The translations under genes were made by a program, and so were the position numbers. This document shows, in pieces, positions 38,716 to 47,195 of a stretch of DNA of 64,000 nt. The notes beneath the pieces were generated by a model. The model was not told the DNA's origin. It did no database searches and saw only the letters and a program-made list of their open reading frames with translations. Location of the stretch: positions 835,013 through 899,012 of the forward strand of contig NZ_JAGIAS010000001.1 of assembly GCF_017744695.1 (NCBI RefSeq), read 5' to 3'. Source of the DNA: Dyadobacter sp. GTDB taxonomy: Bacteria; Bacteroidota; Bacteroidia; Cytophagales; Spirosomataceae. How positions within the stretch are numbered: position 1 is the first letter of the stretch; each line of letters opens with the position of its first letter.

Positions 38716-40142
38716 TACCCTGCATTCTGCGTAATCTTGGCGTTCTGGTCCCTGACGATATTCGGAATCGGGAAAATAAGCTTGTTCTGCGTCACGGGCT
38801 TACCTTTCGCCGTCAATACATCGACCACGCGATTGGTACGCTTCAAATCAAACCAGCGGTGGAATTCGAATGCAAGCTCCACGCGGCGCTCGTGCTCTAC
38901 GGCCAATGCCACGGTGCTGTATTTGGCTGGATAACCGGCTTCTCCGTACAACGGCAATCCGGCGCGTTTGCGTACCTGGTTCAGGTAAGTGGCGTCGCCG
39001 GTGGCTTCCGAGAGTAACAGCAGCAGGTCTGCGTAGCGCAACACCATGAAGTTGTTATTGGCAGCAATGTTTTGGTTAATCAGAGGTGCAGTTTTATCCT
39101 GCCATTTTTTAGGGAATTTGGTTTTGGTAAAATTCCCCTTTGCATCAGTAAAGCCCGTGTCGATCGACGCTTCGCGGCGGCCGTCTCCTTTTTCGTATTC
39201 ATTCCAGATATCTTCCACCACCTGGTTCATGCCGGCGCCATAAAAGCCCAATGCATTGGAATTAGGGAAAAATTCGAGATAGTAGTTGCTGTAAGGAGAG
39301 GTCGCCGAACCTCCGAGGAACTGGATTTCGAAGATCGACTCTTTCGTATTCTTGTTCTTGGCATCCCAAAGTGAGATAAACGTGGGCAGCAAATCATACT
39401 GTTTGCTATCGTATACTTCTTTCAGCTCCTTCACACCGTTAGCCTTGTCGCCCGTTGTGAGGTAAACTTTTCCAAGCAATACCTGCGCCGCTCCTTTGGT
39501 AGCCCGCCCGGCAATCGCCTGGGTAGCCGGCAGTTTGGATTTTGCGTCGACAAGGTCTTTCGTGATTTGCGCATAGATTTCGGTCGCCGGCGTACGCAAA
39601 ATATCGTAGGCTTCTGCCGCGCTCACCGGACGCGTTACCAGCGGCACATCGCCCCAGAGCTGCACCATATTGAAGTAATACAACGAGCGCAGGAAGAGCA
39701 TTTCGCCCTGGGTCTGGGCTTTGTAGGTAGCGTCGAGGTCGGTATTCTGGATTTTGTCGAGAATGATGTTGATGTTGTAGATCGAGCGGTAGAAATCCTG
39801 CCAGAATTGGTACACCATTGTGTTCGCAGGCGCGAGCGTGTAGTCGCGGAACTGCCATTTATCGGCCTGGTTGCCCGAAATGTTGTAGATCGTGACGTTA
39901 TCCGACATCAGCTCGCCGGCGTAGGAAACGGGCCCCTGCGGGTGGTACACGGTGTAAAGCGTGTTGTACGCCGCATTGGCCGCGAGGTCGAAATCCGATT
40001 TTGTTTTATAAAAATTCTCGGCGCTGGGATTGGATACCGGCGCCAGTTCGAGGAATGAGTCCTTGCAGCTCCAACTTGTGGCCATGAGTGCTGCGAGCGT
40101 GATCGATTTTATGATTGTTTTCATCAGTCTTCGTGTTTTCAT
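38712..40142 (-). CDS. susD: SusD/RagB family lipoprotein
   Basis: TSWSCKDSFLELAPVSNPSAENFYKTKSDFDLAANAAYNTLY; GEMLFLRSLYYFNMVQLWGDVPLV; HERRVELAFEFHRWFDLKRTNRV. Confidence 0.93.
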   Translation of the reverse strand: MKTRRLMKTIIKSITLAALMATSWSCKDSFLELAPVSNPSAENFYKTKSDFDLAANAAYNTLYTVYHPQGPVSYAGELMSDNVTIYNISGNQADKWQFRDYTLAPANTMVYQFWQDFYRSIYNINIILDKIQNTDLDATYKAQTQGEMLFLRSLYYFNMVQLWGDVPLVTRPVSAAEAYDILRTPATEIYAQITKDLVDAKSKLPATQAIAGRATKGAAQVLLGKVYLTTGDKANGVKELKEVYDSKQYDLLPTFISLWDAKNKNTKESIFEIQFLGGSATSPYSNYYLEFFPNSNALGFYGAGMNQVVEDIWNEYEKGDGRREASIDTGFTDAKGNFTKTKFPKKWQDKTAPLINQNIAANNNFMVLRYADLLLLLSEATGDATYLNQVRKRAGLPLYGEAGYPAKYSTVALAVEHERRVELAFEFHRWFDLKRTNRVVDVLTAKGKPVTQNKLIFPIPNIVRDQNAKITQNAGY

Positions 40143-40146
40143 GGCA

Positions 40147-43100
40147 TTAGAAATCAGCCTTAATCCCAACAGTAATCACCCTGGGCAACGGATAAGATCC
40201 ATAGTCCACCCCCTGGAATGCCCCCGGCACCGGTGCGTTACCGCTGCTGTACGAACCCGAAGTTTCCATGCTCGACGAATAGGAAGTCGTTCCATAAGTC
40301 GTATTCTCGGGATCGTAACCAATGTATTTGCTCCACAAATGCACATTCTCCGCATTCACATACACCCGCGCACCGCTCACTTTCAGCTTGGAAACCCATT
40401 TCGCAGGCACCGCGTACGACACGCGCACGTTCCGCAATCGCACGAACGAAGCATCCTCGACCCAGTAAGAAGAAAATTGCTTTTGCAATCCGAGATAATT
40501 CACCGACGGCTTGAAATGCCTTCCGTCACCAGGGTTACTCTCCGACCGCCAGTAGTTATACATGTTGGCAAAGAAATTCCGCCCATTGTCCCAGGTACCC
40601 AGGTAGCGCACATTGTTATTCGCGATCTCGCCACCAAATGAGCCTTGAAACAGGAACGATAACTCAAAACCTTTGTAACCCACCGTGTTGGTAATACCGG
40701 CTGTAAAATTCGGCTGATAGTTACCCAGGATTGTCCGGTCGGCATCGCTGATCTTGCCGTCGCCGTTCACGTCGCGCACTTTCGGGTCACCTGGCGTAGT
40801 GCTGCTGTGGTGCGGATAGGCATCGATTTCCGCCTGATTTTTGAAAACGCCATCGAAAATGTAGCCGTAGAAATTCGAAACCGGCTGGCCTACTTCGGTG
40901 CGCACCGTCACGACGTTGTCGACGTACTGGATCGGGGCATTGCCCGGACCGAGTTGCAGCACTTTGTTCCGGTTCCTGGAAATATTGAAATCCGTTGTCC
41001 AGGTCACTGCGCCCGTCAGATTTTTGGTAGAAATATTCAATTCTACACCACGGTTACGCATTTTTCCGATGTTGGTCAACTGGGTAGAGAACCCGGTAAT
41101 ATCCGGCACCGGCACAAAAAGGAGCATATCCCGGGTGAGCGAGTTGTAATACTCTGCCGAAAGATTAATGCGGTTATTAAAAAGACCTAGATCCACACCT
41201 ACGTTGAACTGATTGGTCTTCTCCCATTTCAGGTTCGGGTTTGCCAGGCTACTCACTTTCAAACCATTGGCCAGATTGGAGCCGTTTACATACTGCGCCG
41301 CAGCCAGCAGACTGATCGCCCCGTAGTTAGGGATCTGGTTGTTACCCGTCACACCGTAGCTTGCACGAAGTTTCAGGTTGTTCACCGCTGTTACTCCCGA
41401 CATGAATGCTTCATCCGAAAGCAACCAACCCGCCGATACCGAAGGGAAATATCCCCATTTATTGTTTTCACCAAAGCGCGACATCCCATCGCGGCGCAAA
41501 GCACCCGTAAGGAAATACCTGTTTTTGAAGTTGTACTGAATCCTTGCCAGGTACGACAGCAGTGACCACTCACTGGCCGTGGTATTGCCGGCCGTCACGG
41601 TTCCCGCATTCAGCGTATGCACCAGGTCGTTCGGAAAGTTGTTGGCGGCTACGTACATCGTTTCGTCCCGCTGTTTTTGGCTGGTATAGCCGAGCAGACC
41701 GGTAAATGCGTGCTCGCCGAACTTCTTGTCGTAAGTCAAAGTATTCTCACTTAGCCAGTTTAGCATGTAAGCATCGCTTGCATTGCCTTGCGCGGCCAGC
41801 ACGGCGGAGTAGCCATATTTCTGTTTATCGTTCCAGTAAAAATTATTCCGCATATTGTACAGGTTACCACTCAGGCTGGTGCGAAACCGCAGACCGTCGA
41901 TGAACTCGTATTCCAGGTAGCCTGTCGCCAGGGTGTTGAACGACTTCCGACCCTTATCGACTTCGCGTGTGAGCGAGTACGGGTGCCAGAGGTTCATGTC
42001 CGCATATTGCGTAAACCGGAACCAGGTCGAATTCGGGTCGCGGAAGCCCAGGTTGCCGTTTTCATTGTAAACCGGAAAAATGGGGTCGCTTTGCAGGCCA
42101 AGGCTGATTACATCGCTCTTACCCTGCGTCCCCTCGGTGCGGTCGAAAATCGAAGTTATACCTATATTCAACCCAGCGCTGAGCCGCCTGGAAATCTGAG
42201 TCTTAAGATTCGACCTGAGTGCAAGGCGTTTGTAATAGTTAGCATCGAGAACCGCCGTTTGGTCCAGATAGGCACCCGAAAACATGTACTGCGTCTTCTC
42301 GGTACCGCCAGTCACTGTTACTTGCGCATTGAACGACGGTGCGGTGCGGAACATGACGTTCTGCCAGTCGGTACCTTTTCCGAATTGCTGCGGATTGGTT
42401 GTAAAATCCTCCGGGATACGCAATGTCGTCGGACGGGCACTGTTCGGATCACTCGCATTCCCGCCCTGGGCGGTCCAGGCATTGTTTTTAGCATCAATAT
42501 AGGTTTCGATAAACTGCTGCGCATCCATCATTTTAACGCGGCGCGTCACCTTTTGCGAGCCATATTCGACGTTTGCGCTCACATTCACCTTGCCGGGCTT
42601 ACCCGTTTTGGTCGTAACGATTATCACTCCGCTCGAACCGCGCGAACCGTAAATAGCTGCCGATGACGCATCTTTCAGCACTTCGATCGACTCGATATCC
42701 TGGGGGTTGATCAGGTTGAGGTTGAAATTTTCCAGCGGAACCCCATCCACAACGATCAGTGGGTTGGTACCTGCGGTGATCGAACTGATACCACGGATTT
42801 TGATCACCGGTGAAGCCCCCGGCGCACCCTGCGATTGCGAAATATTTACCCCCGGCAACGTTCCGGCCAGCGACTGGCTGACATTACTGAATGAACGATC
42901 CTTAAACTTATCATAGTTAACGGAAATCACCGCCCCGGTCACCGCCCGCTTACTCTGCGTTCCGTAACCGACCACTACCACCTCTTCCAGCGATTTGTTT
43001 TCGGGCACAAGCCTTACAGCGATGTCGGTACGTGCACCGACGATTTCCTCCACGGATTTGTACCCCACAAAACTGAATACCAGCACAGTAGCCTGGTCCG

Positions 43101-43299
43101 GCACGTCGATCTGGAATGCGCCGTCCGAATTGGTGGTCGTTCCACGTTGCGTGCCCTTGATCACGACGCTCACACCCGGCAGCGGATCAGCATCGCTCAC
43201 ACCCGTCACCCTGCCCTTCACGGACAGCGTCTGCGCATGTACCGCCGGGAGTACCAGCAGGCATACCAGCATGATGCGTAAGAGTTGTTTCATAAACAT
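40147..43299 (-). CDS. susC: SusC/RagA TonB-dependent transporter
   Basis: KGRVTGVSDADPLPGVSVVIKGTQRGTTTNSDGAF; SLEEVVVVGYGTQSKRAVTGAV; DIESIEVLKDASSAAIYGSRGSSGVIIVTTK. Confidence 0.95.
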   Translation of the reverse strand: MFMKQLLRIMLVCLLVLPAVHAQTLSVKGRVTGVSDADPLPGVSVVIKGTQRGTTTNSDGAFQIDVPDQATVLVFSFVGYKSVEEIVGARTDIAVRLVPENKSLEEVVVVGYGTQSKRAVTGAVISVNYDKFKDRSFSNVSQSLAGTLPGVNISQSQGAPGASPVIKIRGISSITAGTNPLIVVDGVPLENFNLNLINPQDIESIEVLKDASSAAIYGSRGSSGVIIVTTKTGKPGKVNVSANVEYGSQKVTRRVKMMDAQQFIETYIDAKNNAWTAQGGNASDPNSARPTTLRIPEDFTTNPQQFGKGTDWQNVMFRTAPSFNAQVTVTGGTEKTQYMFSGAYLDQTAVLDANYYKRLALRSNLKTQISRRLSAGLNIGITSIFDRTEGTQGKSDVISLGLQSDPIFPVYNENGNLGFRDPNSTWFRFTQYADMNLWHPYSLTREVDKGRKSFNTLATGYLEYEFIDGLRFRTSLSGNLYNMRNNFYWNDKQKYGYSAVLAAQGNASDAYMLNWLSENTLTYDKKFGEHAFTGLLGYTSQKQRDETMYVAANNFPNDLVHTLNAGTVTAGNTTASEWSLLSYLARIQYNFKNRYFLTGALRRDGMSRFGENNKWGYFPSVSAGWLLSDEAFMSGVTAVNNLKLRASYGVTGNNQIPNYGAISLLAAAQYVNGSNLANGLKVSSLANPNLKWEKTNQFNVGVDLGLFNNRINLSAEYYNSLTRDMLLFVPVPDITGFSTQLTNIGKMRNRGVELNISTKNLTGAVTWTTDFNISRNRNKVLQLGPGNAPIQYVDNVVTVRTEVGQPVSNFYGYIFDGVFKNQAEIDAYPHHSSTTPGDPKVRDVNGDGKISDADRTILGNYQPNFTAGITNTVGYKGFELSFLFQGSFGGEIANNNVRYLGTWDNGRNFFANMYNYWRSESNPGDGRHFKPSVNYLGLQKQFSSYWVEDASFVRLRNVRVSYAVPAKWVSKLKVSGARVYVNAENVHLWSKYIGYDPENTTYGTTSYSSSMETSGSYSSGNAPVPGAFQGVDYGSYPLPRVITVGIKADF

Positions 43300-43548
43300 T
43301 TCAAACGATTAGGGAAGTAGTGATTTTCTTTTTCTTTCTTTTATATTCTAATTTTTACGAAAAATAGGAAGTATTTTATTCCAAAAAAATATTTACAAAC
43401 ATTTTATATCTTATTTTTATAAAAAATTGTCAAAAACCAGTTTTTGTCACTTAGGGACGCAAAAAATAGTCAACCGAATGCCTTCAAATCGCATCAAAAA
43501 GAACCTCATTCGTAACCACAAATAAGTTATTAGGAAATCAATAGAAAG

Positions 43549-43693
43549 AATTGCAGCGCAGCATTACATCGATACCCCTTATGCAGTAGAAAAGGCGGCG
43601 GTACTGGCCGGAGAACAATCGTCGGGAACATTCGTGGAGGTACCAGCGAAACCGAAGCGCTTAAAACCCGGTTTGCGGCCCGGGTAGAACATA
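43549..43693 (+). pseudogene. RuBisCO-like protein (RLP) N-terminal remnant
   Basis: IAAQHYIDTPYAVEKAAVLAGEQSSGTFVEVP, frameshift near 43645, then GTSETEALKTRFAARVEHT: RuBisCO large-chain N-terminal pattern (..EKAA..AGEQSSGTFV.VPGET..L..RFAARVE). Confidence 0.65.
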
Positions 43694-44141
43694 CCTGTGC
43701 ATTGACACAAGGATTTCAGGAAATCACTTTCGACACACCCGCCACTGCCTCCGGAGCGCACGATCCGACATTTTCGGTGAAATTGAAAGAGCAATCCGGT
43801 TCATCGAAAAAGGCCAAAGCGTGATCATCCACACCAGCAAAGGCACTCTGGACACACGATTTGTCCATTCAAACGATATTCTCAAAAACAAAGGTTTATC
43901 AATCACTGAAATCCGAACACTTACCTCCTCGCGGTACGGCAAAGCACTCCGCAGCATCGCCCGCCAGGTAATTACCACCACCGCCGTTCAGCGCCTCGTC
44001 ATAGCCGCGGAGGCGACACATCGGGCGTGGTGGCGAGGACGCTCTGTATCAAAGCCGTCGAAATGCTCGCCCCGCTATCCCCTGGCACACCACTCTACCG
44101 ATGGGTTGGAGGTTAATTTTAAGGGTGGACAGGTTGGTTAG
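43694..44141 (+). pseudogene. DUF1537 four-carbon acid-sugar kinase (OtnK/OiaK-type) C-terminal remnant
   Basis: Pieces across frames: CALTQGFQEITFDTPA; FGEIERAIRFIEKGQSVIIHTSKG; LRSIARQVITTTAVQRLVIA; frameshift; GGDTSGVVARTLCIKAVEMLAPLSPGTPLYRW; GLEVNFKGGQVG*. Confidence 0.75.
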
Positions 44142-44280
44142 GAGGAGACTAGACGTAGGAATCTTACGAACCGATAATCGACCAGTAGTGTTGCACGCTA
44201 ACCGATACAGGGAAGTCGCTAAATAACGACCCAAACCTCGATTTATCTTCGTATCTTTATAAAAAGCAACTTCCCAAAAA

Positions 44281-44514
44281 ATGGAGCATTGGCAAGAGCG
44301 GATCAGCATCAATCCTGAAATAAGGTTTGGAAAGCCCTGCATTAAAGGTACCAGGATAGCTGTGCGTGACATCCTGAACTGGCTTGCGAGCGAAAGGACC
44401 TTTGAACAAATCATAGACGATTTCCCGCCACTCACACGGGAGGATATCCTTGCAGCGCTTGAATTTGCCGCAAACGGAGAAGAAAATACTAAAATTCTAA
44501 TCACAGCAACATGA
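44281..44514 (+). CDS. DUF433-family antitoxin
   Basis: RISINPEIRFGKPCIKGTRIAVRDILNWLASERTFEQIIDDFPPLTREDILAALEFA. Confidence 0.92.
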   Translation: MEHWQERISINPEIRFGKPCIKGTRIAVRDILNWLASERTFEQIIDDFPPLTREDILAALEFAANGEENTKILITAT

Positions 44515-44846
44515 AATTTCTTTTTGACGAGAACATATCTTACAGAATCGTCAAAAAGCCAAAATCTTCGTTGCCCGAATGTGTTCATGTTAGCCAGACT
44601 CGTCTCAAATACGCCTCTACCGACCGCAACATTTGGGAATATGCAAAAACGAGAGAGTATACCATCATAACATTCGATGAAGATTTCAGAAAACTAGCGA
44701 ACCTTCTTTCATTTCCTCCCAAAGTTATCCTGTTTAAAAGGAAAAACTGTTCAACAGATTTACTGGTGATGTTACTACAAGATAGACGAGAGGAAATCAC
44801 AGCATTTCACAAATCTGAAATTGATGGGATATTGGAGATATCCTGA
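44511..44846 (+). CDS. DUF5615 PIN-like toxin
   Basis: MKFLFDENISYRIVKK; IWEYAKTREYTIITFDEDFRKLA; 4-nt overlap with the antitoxin. Confidence 0.9.
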   Translation: MKFLFDENISYRIVKKPKSSLPECVHVSQTRLKYASTDRNIWEYAKTREYTIITFDEDFRKLANLLSFPPKVILFKRKNCSTDLLVMLLQDRREEITAFHKSEIDGILEIS

Positions 44847-45330
44847 GCTTTCTCTACCCGCCCCTCCTCCCTCTTCCGCCAATAATTAGCCAAAATCGCC
44901 CCTGAAATATTCATCCACGGACTAAACACCGCAGAGGCCTTGTCCGGACGGAGTAGCCTACTTATCCGGTAGTCAAAGAAATACCCAGCCGAATTGTGCG
45001 CGATAGACACGAAAAAGAGCAGAAGCCGACTTGCAAAAGATTATCACGCCCAGCGGCAGTGGTAAGGGTAGTGAAATAGATGAAAGTCGTGGATCAATGC
45101 GGCCCCGATGGTTACAATAACGATCTTGATGATTTCCATGATCATATCGAAAAAGCGGATAGGAGTAAGCCTCCCGGCGAGGATTTTCATCAGAAACGGC
45201 GTCAAAAACGGTGCCGCAAGTGTGGTCATAGCGGTCACGACCACAGAAAACACCAGGTTAGCCCTGGCGATGTAATACATTACATTGGAAGCCAATCCGC
45301 CCGAACAAGAACCCAACAGAATAATGAAAC
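44807..45330 (-). pseudogene. SBF (bile-acid:Na+ symporter family) transporter remnant
   Basis: ILLGSCSGGLASNVMYYIARANLVFSVVVTAMTTLAAPFLTPFLMKILAG (45320-45044), then in another frame SIAHNSAGYFFDYRISRLLRPDKASAVFSPWMNISGAILANYWRKR (45010-44850). Confidence 0.72.
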
Positions 45331-45525
45331 GGCCGGATCGGCCATCGGCTGATCAACGCGGAGCGCAGGCACCGACGACAGCGCGGCGGCAGCCTCCACG
45401 GCCCTGCCTGTGGACGAGTACGTTACCAGAATTACTATCTCTGCGGTGAAGCGAAACGAAGTTTCCTTTCGTTTAACATTCTAATTGTCTCAAAATTCAA
45501 CCCAATAGTCCCACGACGCAAAGAC

Positions 45526-45557
45526 AAAAAAAGACCGGACATGATCCGGTCTTTTTA
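45526..45557 (-). terminator. Rho-independent terminator downstream of the 45592-47193 gene
   Basis: AAAAAGACCGGA-catga-TCCGGTCTTTTT. Confidence 0.8.
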
Positions 45558-45591
45558 ATCCTTTACTATCTATGTTAACCAATCAAAGTCT

Positions 45592-47193
45592 TTATCGGCC
45601 CCGGTACTCTTTAATCCGCAGCGCCAGGTAGGGCGCCATAGGCAAACGGATCGATGTTCTTTTCTTGTCGTAAATCCTGTAATCGGTAGCCTCGCCGATC
45701 TCGAAAACCTCCGGGCGCTCATCGATCGTCATATTCCAGGTATCGATTACTTCCACTTTAAACTTCTTTCCCGTCTTTGGCCCTCCTTTGCGCGGAAGGC
45801 TGAATTCCCACTCCGGCTGCATATTCTTGCCCAGATACACGAGGTAATAGGTGCTATCAGCACGCGAAGTATGATGATCCTTCCACGGATCCGCCAATTC
45901 CAGCGGCCCCGGCGCCTCTTCGAGTATCTTTCTAAGGAAACCGATCCGGGCTGGACTGCTGCCGATCAGCCGGCCGCCTTTGGCCCAAAAAATCGTATCG
46001 CCCGCATTCATGTACGTCTCCCCGTGCGTCACATACGTACCCGCGATCACGCCCTGCCAGAAGGCCTCGGTCATTTCCTCGCCGCTCAAATGTCCCCAGC
46101 GCTGCTGCAAATCCCCTTCATAGCAGACCTCATCGTACACCATCGGTTTGAAAAACACATCCCTCAACAGCGTCGCGCGGCCGAAATCCTCCACCGTCGA
46201 GCCATTCTGGATACTGACGTGCGTAAACTCCGGCTTCCAGTTGTCGTAATAAACACTCCCATTGTGGATCGAACAAAGATGACCATAGGGATCTGCATCC
46301 ACCACCGCTTTGGTATAAATGTCCCAGTCGGCCCGGGGCTTCGTTTTGATATAATCGAATTCGTTAGCCATTGACCACCATACATTCCGGAACGACGCCA
46401 GACGGGCCGTCAGGTACCGGATGTATTTCAGGTCATTCTCTTTACCAAGACTGTCAAATCCCCAATGACCCTTATCATACGGATGGAAAACAATGATATC
46501 AGCTTCAATACCCAATTTTTTCAGATCATCGATCCGTTTTTCCAGATGCTGAAAAAAGACCGGCTCGAACCGCGAGAAGTCCCACTCAAATTTCGGTTTA
46601 CCTTTCGCACCCGTTGTTTCCGATTTTTTCACAAAAGGATAGTAAGGCGGCTCGTTCTCGACATGGGAGTAATATTTCGGAAACACACACATTCTGACCT
46701 TGTTAAAAGGGCCATTTGCAAGCGTTTTTAAGGTAATTTCCTCCAAACCTTCGGGCTGGTGTGTCCATGCATACAAGGTAGTCCCGAAAGGATAGTACCG
46801 CTTACCATCGGCATATTTGAAATGATAGGTATCGGCTACCTGCACGGGGCCGTGATTGTCCCCGGCGGGTTCCACGCAAGAGAATACCCCGGTTTTCCCG
46901 TTCAACAATTTACTGGTGCTGATTGTCTTATATTTCCATTCTCCGGTTTTTTGGGGCATGAAACGTATTTTATATTGACCGTTTCCGTCGTAGAACCCAT
47001 CCACCTTGATTTTTTCCGTCTCGTTCGAAAACTCGGCAGACAAGCTGACGTCATCAAATGGATTACCGGTTTGCGGCCCGGCAAGCGTAACCTCAAACCG
47101 CTCCCATCGCTCTACGCGCGCCCCTGCCCGATCCTGCCCGAAAACGGAAAGCGAACACCAGAAAAGTAAACCTACTAAACAAGCAAACCTCAT
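45592..47193 (-). CDS. DUF5060-domain secreted glycoside hydrolase (GH140/DUF4038-related barrel)
   Basis: VERWERFEVTLAGPQTGNPFDDVSLSAEF (DUF5060-like); YPFGTTLYAWTHQPEG; barrel WWSMANEFDYIKTK; start taken at ATG 47193. Confidence 0.78.
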   Translation of the reverse strand: MRFACLVGLLFWCSLSVFGQDRAGARVERWERFEVTLAGPQTGNPFDDVSLSAEFSNETEKIKVDGFYDGNGQYKIRFMPQKTGEWKYKTISTSKLLNGKTGVFSCVEPAGDNHGPVQVADTYHFKYADGKRYYPFGTTLYAWTHQPEGLEEITLKTLANGPFNKVRMCVFPKYYSHVENEPPYYPFVKKSETTGAKGKPKFEWDFSRFEPVFFQHLEKRIDDLKKLGIEADIIVFHPYDKGHWGFDSLGKENDLKYIRYLTARLASFRNVWWSMANEFDYIKTKPRADWDIYTKAVVDADPYGHLCSIHNGSVYYDNWKPEFTHVSIQNGSTVEDFGRATLLRDVFFKPMVYDEVCYEGDLQQRWGHLSGEEMTEAFWQGVIAGTYVTHGETYMNAGDTIFWAKGGRLIGSSPARIGFLRKILEEAPGPLELADPWKDHHTSRADSTYYLVYLGKNMQPEWEFSLPRKGGPKTGKKFKVEVIDTWNMTIDERPEVFEIGEATDYRIYDKKRTSIRLPMAPYLALRIKEYRGR

Positions 47194-47195
47194 GA

